A DNA stretch of 64,000 nt, taken from assembly GCA_905250075.1 (NCBI GenBank), contig CAJNOP010000667.1:53813-117812 (forward strand), given 5' to 3'. Below the pieces are notes generated by a model. That model did no database searches and had not been told where the DNA came from. It worked only from the letters and a program-made list of their open reading frames with translations. A program made the translations under genes and the position numbers. Each line of letters starts with the position of its first letter. Positions within the stretch are counted from its first letter, which is position 1. Of this stretch, positions 37,508 through 50,906 are shown piece after piece. This stretch comes from Rotaria sp. Silwood1. Its lineage: Eukaryota > Rotifera > Eurotatoria > Philodinida > Philodinidae.

Positions 37508-38583
37508 ATGGTACTTAATCGAGATGCTATTCTCAGAGTAAGACTTTTAAATATTTGTTTTTTCTTTTTTCAATTATATTCAATTAATTATTTCATTGTA
37601 GTGTATTATTGCAATAGATTTTCTTTACACAAGCATGTAAGATTAAATAAAGATGAAAAAGATATGCGTTAAAAGAAATTTTTGTTTTTTTTTTTTTTCT
37701 TGATGGTGAATCTAACTAGAAAAATATCTTTCAACATTTCGATTTCTTTAATCATCTATTATAAATTTAATTTCAAACCAAAAATAAAAAAATCACTTTT
37801 TTGTAAAAAGATAGGATGTATTTGATACTAAGTTCATTTTTTCAATAAATCTTGAAAAGAATTAATAGAGTGAATTTAAATTTTCATTAATTCTTTTCAA
37901 ATAAAATTAAATGGAAGAATTAAATATATTGATTTTCTTTTTCTTTTTGTTTTTACTAGGGCGCTAATGACCAACTGGTTACCAATGTCGTACAGTTTGA
38001 ATCAAATGACTATTATATTACTTGGTTTTTGGGCAATTGTTCATCGTGACAATGCTATTACAGTTGAACTTGTATGTGTTTATATAGTTATTTTATCTTA
38101 ATATTCGTTTATTTAGTTAATGGTAATTAAATGTTTTTCAATTATTCTTGATTCAATTGCTATTGGAATGCATTTTGATATTGGAAGACGAAGTAAATTT
38201 GTTCTTTTATTTAAATATTTTAATGTATAGTATCATTTCTTTGATAGATTACCGAAGTATCGATCATAGTTCTTATTTTATTGTTAGTGCTTTGTAAGTT
38301 ATTTGTTTTGTTTTTCGTTTTCAAAAAGTAACAGATCATAATTCGAATTTTCTTTAGTTTTGCTATATTTCTTGTCATACTCAAACCAATAATGCTTTTA
38401 TTCTTAAATAAAGTCAGACAAGATCGTCTTGGTGATGCATCATCACCAACGTTTGGAGGTTGGGCTTCTAATACAAGTCCTGGTAAGATATGTTTATGTA
38501 TATTTTAATTATCAATATATATTTTTTAAATTTATTTACTAGTGGCAGGATATATGCCAGTTGACGAACAACAAGCTACTTAA
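37508..38583 (+). CDS. AGTRAP: AGTRAP-like type-1 angiotensin II receptor-associated protein
   Basis: Seven small exons are modelled: 37508-37537, 37602-37636, 37960-38071, 38117-38192, 38248-38293, 38358-38482 and 38543-38583. Phases match, giving 154 aa; human ATRAP has 159. The conserved block is visible: a hydrophobic N-terminus, NWLPMSYSLNQMTIILLGFW then AIVHRDNAI (human LALGVWAVAQRDS-like), a second hydrophobic helix ending GMHFDIG, a third (FAIFLVILKPIMLLFLNK), then a polar tail ending in MPVDEQQAT. In vertebrates this three- or four-pass protein binds receptor tails and promotes their internalisation. Rotifers lack an obvious angiotensin system, so the ancestral role is probably general membrane trafficking. 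The family call is by eye and fairly good. It starts 170 bp after methionine synthase on the same strand, which suggests co-transcription. Confidence 0.75.
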
Positions 38584-38949
38584 TGATAAAACTTATAAAA
38601 TATGATTTGTTTCATTCTTGTGATTTTATGTAATTTATATTTTGACGAATGAATAAAAATTTTTTGCTATGACTATATTTTACATTAAAAATGAAAACAA
38701 GTAATTAATAAATGTGAATAAAAAATAATAATACATTTCGTTTTCTTTTATTTCATTTTTGAATTTAAATTCACAAAATTAATTTTGATTGTGGACGTGA
38801 ATAAAAATCATATTAAGATCCATACCCTTTCGTTGAATGATTTATAATCGATGCCCGCAAAATTCGAAGCGTACAGGATGGCATTTTCTTACACCAAAAG
38901 AGAATTGCACGAATGTTCACTTTTAATTGTGCAAGTACGTGAGGATTGA
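38584..38949. other. 3' flank of AGTRAP-like gene
   Basis: It contains GAATAAAAAT (about 38649) as a likely poly(A) signal after the stop. Nothing else is recognised before the hairpin at 38950. Confidence 0.35.
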
Positions 38950-39027
38950 GAGTTGGGTGTGGGAGGAGTGTGAGTGTCTGGATATAGATGACAGGAATAC
39001 CCGTACCCACATCCACCCACGCCCTCA
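38950..39027. repeat. Telomere-like hairpin element 4, core type A
   Basis: The G-rich arm GAGTTGGGTGTGGGAGGAGT is followed by a core and then the inverted arm ACCCACATCCACCCACGCCC. The core (38970-38999) is the exact reverse complement of the core at 47352-47381, starting (on the minus strand) TATTCCTGTCATCTATATCC. This identity over 30 bp marks it as a copied element. Confidence 0.75.
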
Positions 39028-39554
39028 AGTGACCTCTTATAGTGAGTCCTAGTGTGATCAATCTAATCTGGATGATTGAGAATTCTTATATTAAGCTGTT
39101 TCAAATTAATTCATTGTAAGTTAGAGTATATATGATCAAACTGAAGAGTAGTTCAAATCAAACATAGAAATACATAGACCGTATTTTCGTTTTTAAATGA
39201 TTCATTTGGTTATCGGATGCCGAACTGTCGAAAACCAAATGCTTTATTTTTAAAATTTATTGTAAACTGACATTTCCTACGACACAAAAAAAGACATTCA
39301 ATATGAAGATAAATTCATTTATATGAGAAATGAAGAACACAATCTTACTAATTTTGGAGTCGATCAAAAATTTATGCGAAAATATTCTTTTTCAATACAA
39401 AAAAAAACTAATAATTATATCCTCTAATTATTATGTATCAAAAAACCGTTGCGATAAAATCTTATTAATCTATAATTCTTTTCGATTTTATTTATTATTT
39501 ATACAAACATGATACACGGTGACAACATACAATTGTTAGTCTAATATAAATAAT
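39028..39554. other. Intergenic region between AGTRAP and GPCR genes
   Basis: The two genes converge here. No gene, RNA or repeat was recognised. Confidence 0.35.
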
Positions 39555-40697
39555 TCAAAATGAATTGATGCAAAAAATTTGTTTCCATGAAAATGCTTTC
39601 TTCACTTCATTTCGAAAGGTTTTGGATACGATTAAATTTGCATAAAAACTTGTACAGAATGGAGTACCAGAACAAAATAGACATAGATTTCTAACAATAT
39701 TTTCAATCTGTATTTGCTCACGACTTTTTATATAATTTTGTGTTATTTGTTGATATATGAGGAAAATTGCAAACGCAAAACTAAATGAAGCACAGATAAT
39801 GATATCCATAAGTAACATGAAAATAAGTTGTCGATCTTTTGAAGAAGTTGAATGCGAACTTCTTTCTGCATTAGTTAGACTTACAGATAGATTAGAAACT
39901 ACTCTAATATGACGTAAATTTCGAATATTATTTATAGACCACAATCCAAATATTATCATTAATAAAAGTGCCAAAGTTTCTTTAATGACGGAGTAATAAC
40001 TAACGAAAACAAGATGAATACCTTGTTGAAAATAACAAAGAAAAGAACTAGGAGCAATTTGTTTAATATTCGAGGCGATTAATGCATGACTATGAAACAA
40101 TGCCCAAAATAATGTTCCAATAATAATACATAAATAAGCAAAACGGCAAGTACTTCGTTGTCGTATAAGAGCATTTGATGAAGTAATAAAAACTCGATCA
40201 ACAGAAGCCAAANNNNNNNNNNNNNNNNNNNNNNNNNNNNNNNNNNNNNNNNNNNNNNNNNNNNNNNNNNNNNNNNNNNNNNNNNNNNNNNNNNNNNNNN
40301 NNNNNNNNNNNNTAAGAGCATTTGATGAAGTAATAAAAACTCGATCAACAGAAGCCAAAATTAAATAAAATGGACTTAAAGTATTGAATAAAGAAACGGT
40401 ATAAATACGTAGACGACAGACAATTAGGTTATATATACTAACATCAATGCTATATCCAACGCTTAGTGTTAAAGCTAATAATGAAGAATAAATGTATAGA
40501 AAATTAGCCATATTATATGCAATAAAATAGATTGAGCATGGATTTTTTCGTAAAGCTTTTTCAGTAAATATAATTAAATTTAATATGCAACCGATCGTAC
40601 CGAAAAGCATTAAAATCGGACAAGCAAATTGATATAAATATTTTTGTGTTGCCTTCATTACAGCGATTGTATCGCTTACTGAAGATGTTGACGACAT
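39555..40697 (-). CDS. Rhodopsin-type G-protein-coupled receptor (orphan), interrupted by assembly gap
   Basis: An intronless seven-helix receptor frame starts at the ATG 40697-40695 (MSSTSSVSD); the frame extends upstream with another Met but the extension looks non-coding. Helix 1 has GTIGCILNLIIF (class A GN-type motif). Helix 3 ends in SVDRVF in place of DRY. Loop 3 is short and basic (NIRNLRHIRVV, SKDRQLIFMLL). Helix 7 has the NPxxY region replaced by CSGTPFCTSFYANLIVSKTF, followed by a short cytoplasmic tail. This pattern is typical of the expanded neuropeptide-like orphan receptors of bdelloids; the ligand is unknown. A run of exactly 100 N lies inside the helix 3/loop 2 region. The same 46 bp flank the gap on both sides, so the gap is probably an uncollapsed overlap. 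A TTTTCAG acceptor lies 15 nt before the ATG. Confidence 0.8.
   Translation of the reverse strand: MSSTSSVSDTIAVMKATQKYLYQFACPILMLFGTIGCILNLIIFTEKALRKNPCSIYFIAYNMANFLYIYSSLLALTLSVGYSIDVSIYNLIVCRLRIYTVSLFNTLSPFYLILASVDRVFITSSNALXXXXXXXXXXXXXXXXXXXXXXXXXXXXXXXXXXLASVDRVFITSSNALIRQRSTCRFAYLCIIIGTLFWALFHSHALIASNIKQIAPSSFLCYFQQGIHLVFVSYYSVIKETLALLLMIIFGLWSINNIRNLRHIRVVSNLSVSLTNAERSSHSTSSKDRQLIFMLLMDIIICASFSFAFAIFLIYQQITQNYIKSREQIQIENIVRNLCLFCSGTPFCTSFYANLIVSKTFRNEVKKAFSWKQIFCINSF
40213..40312. other. Assembly gap of 100 N with duplicated flanks
   Basis: The 46 bp before the gap (40167-40212, beginning TAAGAGCATTTGATGAAGTA) recur exactly right after it (40313-40358). The real sequence probably has one copy and no missing bases here, since one copy joins the two halves of the receptor frame. 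Confidence 0.85.
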
Positions 40698-42950
40698 ATG
40701 AATAATGAATATCTGAAAACGACAAGATGCAATATTATTCACCGTATCTGTTATGAAACAAATTTCACAACTTGTATTAAGTTCTTTATAGAATCTCAAG
40801 AAAATGAAGAATAACGCATGATTTATTTTTGACAAGAAATTTATAAGAAAATGATGTTTTTAATTTGCTCAACAAACTGTTTCTATTTTTGATAATATTA
40901 AAAACAAACAAAAAAAAACAGCGTTATTAATTAGTAACGCAAATAGTATGACAAATGAAGGTAAACATAATAGAATGTGACATCGAAAATGAATTTAGTT
41001 TAAGAAAACTGTATAATAAAAATGTGATGCTTGTCATTCACTAAAAATCAATTTTATTTATATGTAATTAAACTTTATAACAGCTCAATTTCACATTAGA
41101 AATAACATTCATTGTGTTATTGCAGCTTCTTGTCTGGTTTTTTGTTTGAAAATAAATGTACTTAGCCTATTAACAAGTAACGCACTGAGCAGTTGGTAAC
41201 TCGCTCAGCAAGAATTTTTAAAAAGTTTTTTAAGTTTCAAGGTTAATGAACCAAACCCTTGCTTAAACGATTGTTGAACAACTTAGCACAAATACCATAG
41301 TGAAACTAATTTATTTCTGTAGAAAACAAAAATACTTTCGTTATAAGTATATGATAAACACACTTTCATAAAAAAAAATCTACTTTTCGTCTGAAATTAT
41401 ATTCAAAAATTCACTGTCCAACACTATGTCGATCAGCTGTATCCACGGCATTCAATAACCACCTTACGTACAGTAGCTACATGATTTAGCTTCTATGTAT
41501 TTCAAACAGACCTTGTGGATTGATGTGTGTAGGTGTTTGTCTTCTCGTCACTCACGTCAAAGCTGCAAACCGACACACATTCACACCCATAATGTAGAAA
41601 AATTATTGATTCGAACACGATAAATGCATAATAAAGAAAATGATGAAAATTTTCTCAAAATGTTTTGAAATCTATTACATAAGATTAGCTATCTAATAGC
41701 CGAAGTATATTAACTAGACGCACACACATACTTACACTGTTTATTTAAACCAAAAGACAACTATATATATATATATACGGAGATGAACAAGAAATTGCAA
41801 GCAGAGACGTTCAAGAGTTAGAAAAAAAAATAACTCTCTAGCAAAGAAGGAAAAAGGAAAAAAATTTTCTTAAGGTTGGAAAATAAAACTAACGATCGCA
41901 TGTGGAAGCCAGCATCAAAAATAAAACTAGTGGAAGGACACAAAAGAAAAGGATATTTTACACAAAGTCCGCAGAAAAAGTAATATCTGAATGAAGAAAC
42001 TTGTACAGTACCTCAATCAGACGAAACGGTCCGTAGTATACGGCAATAAATGGATAAAAACCGGCATCTTTACTACATTCCATAGAATTTCATTTAAGAA
42101 GATCGGTTTACGGTATACTTACTTATAAATTGTAAGTATCACTAATCAAATGCTTTTGTGAAGCATGATTATCGATGAATATTGAAGTCGAGGGGGAAAC
42201 AGCGAACTATAAGACTTCAGAACAGAAGTCTCGGTTGTTTTTCTCTTGATTGAAACATACGATGAAACAATTGCTCCCATCTTTCCGGCTTGTTTGGGAA
42301 ATCGCTGCAAAGATGCCGATGCACTTTTAACCTAGTAACAGAAATTTTAATGCCAGAAGTTGCTTAGAAAATTTTCCGATATGCTGAATTCTGGTGTCAT
42401 AACGATCTGTCACTAAGCTGATGAGGTTTTCCGCTTAGGTTCTCAAAATAATTACCGTAGCTCAATTGTGTTTAATATTTAACTTCTGTAGGGATTGCAC
42501 TGAAAGCTTGTTCTTCATTATATGCTTCTATATGTTCTCCAGTTTCACAACTATCAAGCGGCATAAACTTTCAGAGGACTACGACTTCTATATGAACTTT
42601 CCATAATAATAAAATATTCATTACATATAGAAATTCTGAATCAACTGTAGATGTATTCTGCGTTTTGTTTTGATGATATAACTTGATATTGGAGCGATTT
42701 GACAAAAATACATTAGATATTTTCTCATGAATATTAAGTCAATGCAAATGTTCTAATTCATATTCCTTCATATGAATACTGATTGATACGATATATACCT
42801 AATTCCGGTTCAACTATAAATGGAAAATTAAAAAAAAAGAGCTTCTAACTTATAATAGCATAAAAGCGAAATAACATATTTTTCACCTGATTCAAGAGAA
42901 TTTATCATTGAAACAGCGAACACCAATTGAAGCAAAGACAAACGGACAGA
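40698..42950. other. Intergenic region with a weak hairpin
   Basis: A telomere-like hairpin lies at about 41525-41589, listed separately. A short TA run is at 41763-41777. On the minus strand near 42300-42600 the composition is mildly coding-like but broken by stops. No gene is called. Confidence 0.35.
41525..41589. repeat. Telomere-like hairpin element 5
   Basis: GTGTGTAGGTGTTTGTCTTC, then a core, then CGACACACATTCACACCC. The arms match in reverse complement over roughly 12 positions with mismatches. Confidence 0.4.
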
Positions 42951-42951
42951 T

Positions 42952-43090
42952 TAAATTTTTATAAATTATAAATTAATAAACCAAAAGGCATACACATGTC
43001 AAAAAAGCAGAAAAGCGAATGATCAAATTTTTAGAAATTATAAATATAAAAATTTATAAATGAAAAGGCATACCCCTGTAAAAAAAAGTA
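42952..43090. repeat. Tandem duplication, period about 70 bp
   Basis: Two diverged copies in the same direction (42952-43020 and 43022-43090) share AAATTTTTA.AAATTATAAAT, then AAAAGGCATACMCMTGT followed by A-rich sequence. The second copy overlaps the end of a minus-strand open frame. Confidence 0.55.
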
Positions 43091-43548
43091 AAAAAAATGA
43101 AAGGAGGCGGTCGTTCAGCAATGAAATCGAGTTTCATATGTTCCCATTCGTCAAATTGGATGTCAGGAGTCGATGTGCGTTCAAAGTAGTCAGTTAACTC
43201 GCATTCCAGCTGCGCATACCTGACGTAAAATATGATATTATTTGTCTGATATACTGCTGTGGAATGCAGCATTATTATGAAATGGTTTTCTTCCGTTTTC
43301 AGCATTGTTTTATATGAGTTCTATACAAAATTAATGCTCATTCTTTGTACTGTCGAACGGCATAAAAGAGTATGATAAAACATTCCTCTTTCACTGTTTT
43401 CTCTACATGACATTGTACACGTGTATACAATTATGAGGATATCAATGACAAAATTACCCTCCTGTGGTACTATGAAAGCATCAATCCAATTTGAATTATA
43501 TACATTTCGATAGCCATTTTGAAGCTCTATGAAATGATAGTATTCCAC
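43054..43548 (-). pseudogene. Two adjacent coding-like fragments, unidentified
   Basis: On the minus strand, 43548-43321 encodes 75 residues (MEYYHFIELQNGYRNVYNSN, then WIDAFIVPQEGNFVIDILII) and 43305-43054 encodes 83 residues (VRYAQLECELTDYFERTSTP, then DIQFDEWEHMKLDFIAERPP). Both have a globular composition, lie in the same direction and are separated by only 15 bp. They could be neighbouring parts of one former gene or two exons with an unusual junction. The second ends in low-complexity duplicated DNA. I do not recognise the family. Confidence 0.35.
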
Positions 43549-43837
43549 CTAGGTTAATTTGTGGGTAAGATACTTCGCTCAGTCGTGAAATGCCCAAGAG
43601 AACCCAAAATTACTCTTTTTTGATACATATTTGATCGATTTGTGTATGAATAGTTTGAAGTTCTATAAAAATAAATGATATATTTGAAATCAGCATAAAA
43701 AACTGACTCGATCTATGAATGTCACAAAATCATTCATCAAGTTTCATTTGTCTTTGCAAATTTCGCCGTGGTCTCCGGCAAGAGTTCGTCAAATAATTAA
43801 TTCGGTCAGAACTTCAGTCTCAGAATGAAAAGACGGT

Positions 43838-44422
43838 TTAACACATTCGACCCGATGGGTCCCATCGGTGGGACCCACTTTGCATTTCATATTTTAATCT
43901 TTAAATATGTTTTATTTAAAAAGTAACATATACCATAAGATTCAGCGTGAAAAGCTCTACAATCTCCATAGTAAAGCTTATTTTAATTGTTTAATTTTTG
44001 TTTTCAAAGAAAGTAAAACTCTGCATAACTAGTTTTCGAAGTTGCGAAACGATCATTTTTTTTGCACGAATGTTAAATTTCGTTTTTCTTGTTTCATCTT
44101 TTTATCACCTAATATTATTTCGTAAGAAAAAACAAAATATAGCACAAGATGCAGTGTGAAACGCTCTACAATCTACATCGTAAAGTTCATTTTTTGTTTT
44201 CGAAAAAAGCAAAATTCTGTGCAATCAATTTTCGCAACCTCAAACATTGGTCACACACAATTTTAGTTTATTTTGAAAACAAAAAGCACACAATTGAAAT
44301 AAGTTTCATGATGTAGATTGTAGAGCTTTTCATGCTGCATCTTGTGGTATATTTTGTTTTCTAATAAAACATATTTCAAGATGTTAGTTTCTATGGAATT
44401 TGAATCGGGGTGAATGTGTTAA
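43838..44422. mobile_element. TTAA-flanked MITE with CACATTC termini
   Basis: The left end is TTAACACATTCGACCCGAT. The right end, on the opposite strand, is TTAACACATTCACCCCGAT, so the termini match over 18-19 bp with one mismatch and include TTAA at both outer edges, as expected for piggyBac-type insertion. The element is 585 bp and non-coding. It contains a small palindrome (GATGGGTCCCATCGGTGGGA) next to the left end, two direct internal copies (about 43922-44070 and about 44132-44255) sharing GCTCTACAATCT and TTTTCGAAGTTGCGAAAC-like blocks, and a third, inverted copy (about 44300-44375: GATTGTAGAGCTTTTCATGC). Confidence 0.75.
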
Positions 44423-44500
44423 TTTTTGAAAAAGGCAAGAAAGCACGAAATGACATGTGGATTTATTGTGCATGCAAGGTTTTAGCAGAATTAATTTTTT

Positions 44501-44562
44501 GAGGGTGTGGATGAGAGTGGGTGTTGACATCCTCTTCGCCGACACTCCCACACAATCCTATC
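44501..44562. repeat. Telomere-like hairpin element 6
   Basis: The arm GGGTGTGGATGAGAGTGGGT is followed by a core (GTTGACATCCTCTTCGCC) and the inverted arm GACACTCCCACACAATCC. It lies about 80 bp to the right of the TTAA MITE. Confidence 0.55.
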
Positions 44563-45117
44563 CTAAAATACTTTCAACTCGATTGGAAAATACAGTAATA
44601 GATGCTTTAAAATGTTTACAAGGGCTGTATTTCTCAGTTGCAACAGAAATGAAATCAGAAAATTGATTAATATGCGTTCATTATAAATTTTTTTCAAGGT
44701 ATTTAAATTGATTATATAAATTTTATCATTCATCGTTTTAATTCTTGCACTCAAAATGAATACAACAATATAGATATTCTTCCATTTCACAGAATAACTT
44801 AATTGAAAATGTTGAGGTTAAAAATGTCCAATAGTTTGATTTCATAAGCAGCATCTTTGACATTTTGTAACTTTATTCGTTAAACTTACAAAGTAGAAGT
44901 ATTAGATGCTGTTAGTAGTGAGGTGTCAATACATGGTAACATAGTAAGGTAACTTCAAAAAAGTAGTACGTCTGAATTACATTATCCTATCTTTAATGGA
45001 ATAAAAAATTCATCTATCAACCATTTATTGTCGCCGCATGGTTATCAATGGAATAAATACACACGTAACAAGATCATAAGCAATGAAACACGCACAATAA
45101 AAGACCACTAAAATCAG
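44563..45117. other. Intergenic region
   Basis: No coding sequence, RNA or repeat was recognised between the hairpin and the GTAC foldback. Confidence 0.35.
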
Positions 45118-46010
45118 ATATTGGATAATTAGTACAATACTTGGTACTTTTTGTACTAAGTATGTCGAAGTCTTAAGTACAAGTGTATTTTTTGTAGTAA
45201 AAGTACAAATACTTTTTACTTAAATATTGTACTTTGTAATTGTACTTAAGTACTTTTACTTAAGTACAAATATACGCAGTACCGGTACTACAGTAGATTT
45301 GTACTTATTACAATTTACATAAGTACAACAGACTTAAATACAATGTACTTAAGTAAAAGTACATATTTTACTTTGATTTGCATTTTTTTTATCAATATCA
45401 ATTATTTTTCGAGTCCAACAACATATGTAGTAGCAAAAGGATGGAAAGCTTTTAACTACTCTACAATATCTGGATGTGTATTCATATTAAAATCGAGATA
45501 ATTTGTCAGCTTAAAACTTCAGGTCATGGGGCAGAGTGAGATGGAAATGTGCGTGTGTGAGCGACAGTGGTTGAACAAAAAGGTAACATTAGCACATACG
45601 CGCTAAAATTTCAAACTTACAAATTATCTCGATTTTAATATCAACACACATCAAAATATCGTAGAGTGGATAAGAGCTTTTTATGTTTTTGCTACTACAT
45701 ATGTTGTTAGACTCAGAAAATGATTAACGTTGATAAAAAAATACGAATCAAAGCAAAAATATGTACTTTTACTCAAGTACATTGTACTTAAGTTCATTGT
45801 ACTGAGGTACATTGTACTAAGTACAAATGTACTCAGTACCGGCACTACAGTACAATTTACTTAAGTACATTAGTACTCAGTATCGGTACTGAGTACATTT
45901 GTACTTAAATAAATGTGCTTAAGTAAAAGTACGAAATGCAATTGTTAAGTAAAACGTATTTGTACTTGTACTTACTGTGCTAGTACTGGTCCAACGTCCG
46001 ACTGAAATAA
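45118..46010. mobile_element. Large foldback element with GTACTTAAGTA-rich arms
   Basis: The outer parts of both arms (about 45127-45370 and 45765-45985) consist of self-complementary GTACTTAAGTAC-type words. The inner parts (about 45371-45515 and 45605-45764) are unique-looking sequence in inverted copies: the left has AACAACATATGTAGTAGCAA and AAAATCGAGATAATTTGT, and the right has their reverse complements. A spacer of about 90 bp (about 45516-45604) lies between. No coding capacity and no clear target duplication were found. Confidence 0.75.
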
Positions 46011-47200
46011 GCTCAATATGGGATCAATTCTCGTTTGATTAACTTAAATTAATATATTTTGTAACATTTTATTCAAGTATAAATTTAAAAAAAAACGAGT
46101 AATAACAAGAGAACTGCTTTCACACTTTTTTATTTTGTATAGAAAAATAGTTTCTATGATTAGAAAATGAAGAAATCACTAAACAATAAATCACAAGTTA
46201 GACACTATCTGAACATAGCATCATAATAGGTTATGATACACATATGTCACAGACATTGATTATAGGCCAAATGATAAAAACTAGAAACATAAGTGTTATT
46301 ACTTATATTACGTAAAATAAAGTAAAATAAGAGAACGAAAAGGCTTCTCTGTATTATATTGATATAAGAAATCTACTTATGAAGTAATATTTTATGACTG
46401 ATATTTTATAGAATATATTGTTAACATCATAATATCCTTGTCAAATCATAACGAATACTAACGAGTAACTCATAAAAAATGAACCTTACAGTGTTTTGTA
46501 TATTTTTCAGTAGTCTTTCAATATAACTGGACAAGCTTTTTGGTTTGTGATAGATTTCTTGTTCGATTCTCTACAAATCTGCATTTTTGACTTAGACTGA
46601 GCAATATACGTTATTTGTTTAAACCTAATGACACAAATAGATTCAAAACATATCACTGTCGAAAGACTTTTTTATTTGTCAAGCTTTTTTGCTCTCGTTG
46701 CTTTAATCATAAAATATTTCAATCAATTATCAATCCGAAACTAATGTCAGCAATCGATAGAGGAACGAGTTCGGACGTTTTTTTGTCAGATAGCAAGTAA
46801 GATATAATTATTTCAAAAACTCGTCACCTTCAAATAAATGCTTCAAAATGATGTTCTGTTTTGATATAATTTTGATTTTGACATGTGTTTATGACAGAGG
46901 GACTTCAATTCTATGCATAACCTACCCCTTTTTAATTATGGCGCTGACATTAGCTCTAATAAACTCTTAAGAAGGATCGAAGACTTAACTATTATTAATA
47001 TTCATGAATAAGATAGAAATTGGTACAACTTGTTTGCAACTTTCCGAATATGATCGTCTTCAGCATTTAGGTGCTTTGAGCTCCGTAGAACAAAATGTTG
47101 TTGTTTCTCTAGGGGTTACTTATTCTCGATACGGAAGATTCTCAATATTTCTTTATAAATAATCAAAAGTGAAATAATTCTGACGATGATCATAAACACA
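46011..47200. other. Intergenic region
   Basis: No gene recognised. A short plus-strand open frame (46615-46800) has no domain character. Confidence 0.35.
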
Positions 47201-47204
47201 AAGG

Positions 47205-47412
47205 GTGTGAGTGGGTGTGTGTGGGTGTGGATGTGGGTGTGGGGTGTGTGGGTGTGGGTGTGGATGTGGGTGTGAGTGTGGGTGTGTGGGTGTGGGTGTG
47301 GGGTGTGGGTGTGTGGGTGTGAATGTGGGTGTGGGTAGGCGTGGGCGCGAGTATTCCTGTCATCTATATCCAGACACTCACGCTTCTCCCACACTCACCC
47401 ACACCCACACCC
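47205..47412. repeat. Telomere-like hairpin element 7, long arm, core type A
   Basis: A G-rich arm of about 140 bp (47205-47345) is made of near-perfect TGTGGG hexamers with occasional TGTGGA or TGTGAG variants. The core 47352-47381 starts TATTCCTGTCATCTATATCC. A shorter inverted arm (47382-47412) has CCCACACTCACCCACACCC. The core equals that of the element at 38950 in opposite orientation. Open frames of His/Thr/Pro or Gly/Val/Cys repeats across it are artefacts. Confidence 0.8.
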
Positions 47413-48661
47413 AGGTTCTCTCGTTAGTTATTGTTTTTTTTGTTCTGGCGAAAGTTGGGCTCATGCTTCTGTTGGAGGTATGGTTGATGTTTTATTCATA
47501 TTATAGTTCCTCAAATAATCATTTTTGAATCTTAAAATTGCAACTGTTTTTGAGTTCATGCTTTAGGTTTTTGTAGAAAACATGATTAACTAGGAATTCG
47601 CATACATTTCAAAACTTTTAGTAAATTTATTATGCATAATAGAGAAAATACTTGAAGGACTATGCCACTGTTAGAATAAACATTAAGATTGGTCCATCCA
47701 ACTTTATTGCCTGCAACATTCAAATAAATAGCATATCTAATGCAGTTTTTCATATTGTTTTTAATCATGTGTTGTGTATTGAAATTGGTTGTATATTAGC
47801 AGAACAAAGTGTCTATCTACCTGCACTGGTCTCGAGAATATTCATTTTCGACAGTTCTTTGTAAATCAATACGACAAAAAGTAAATCATCATGTAGAGGA
47901 CAGCTTGCTTTTTTCAAACGATATGTCTTGAAGAAAATTTTGTATTGAGATGCGCTTGTAGAGACAATTAAATAACACGTGCGTGAATAATTTTGAAAGA
48001 ATGAAAAAAAGCATTTAGTTTTTTTTTGTTGCTAATAAAGTCATAACAATTACGTGGATTAGTCTGAAAAATTCCATAGATATACTAAGTAGAGTTGCGT
48101 ATATTATGATGAAAACTCGATAATTACAGCTAATGTAGATTATGCGATACAAATAAAGCAAAGAAATAACCTATTTGCAAGTTGAATAACTTTGATAGCC
48201 ACTATATACAGAAAGTGTTTCACCTATTTCAGAGTTATTCACGTAAATTTTTCGGATAAACTGTTGAGATACTATGTATAATCAGTAATTATGATTTGAA
48301 CAAAATAGAAAAAAAGAATGATCATAATTTGCCTTCTTCCAATATTCAGTTGATTTTTGTATTGCATGCTACTTTTATATCGTTTTCGTAATCATAAAAT
48401 GCAATTTATTCACGATCACGTGTATGAGTTATATTCGGCATTGGTGTTTGCCTAAAAACTATGATTGTGATTATTAAAACGCAACATTGTCTATGTCATT
48501 AAATTAGTTCAAAGAATCATTGCTGAACTTTAGATATCCAATAGACTAAATCGAACGATGAATTTTTTTCATTTATTGAAACAGCTTGAATTTCATAAAT
48601 ACTAGGGAACTAAACTAGGAGCTCAAAATAACTGTTTATGATTAGAGATTTGTCTTTCTTC
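47413..48661. other. Intergenic region
   Basis: This is 3' of the aldehyde dehydrogenase gene. No further gene or repeat was recognised; open frames of 60-70 codons on both strands at 47586-47864 overlap each other and have no motif. Confidence 0.35.

Positions 48662-50906
<2,245 letters not shown>

Noticed and set aside
47116-47528. Overlapping open frames with His-Thr-Pro and Gly-Val-Cys repeats
   Set aside because: They are translations of the TGTGGG-like repeat on both strands, with no independent coding signal.
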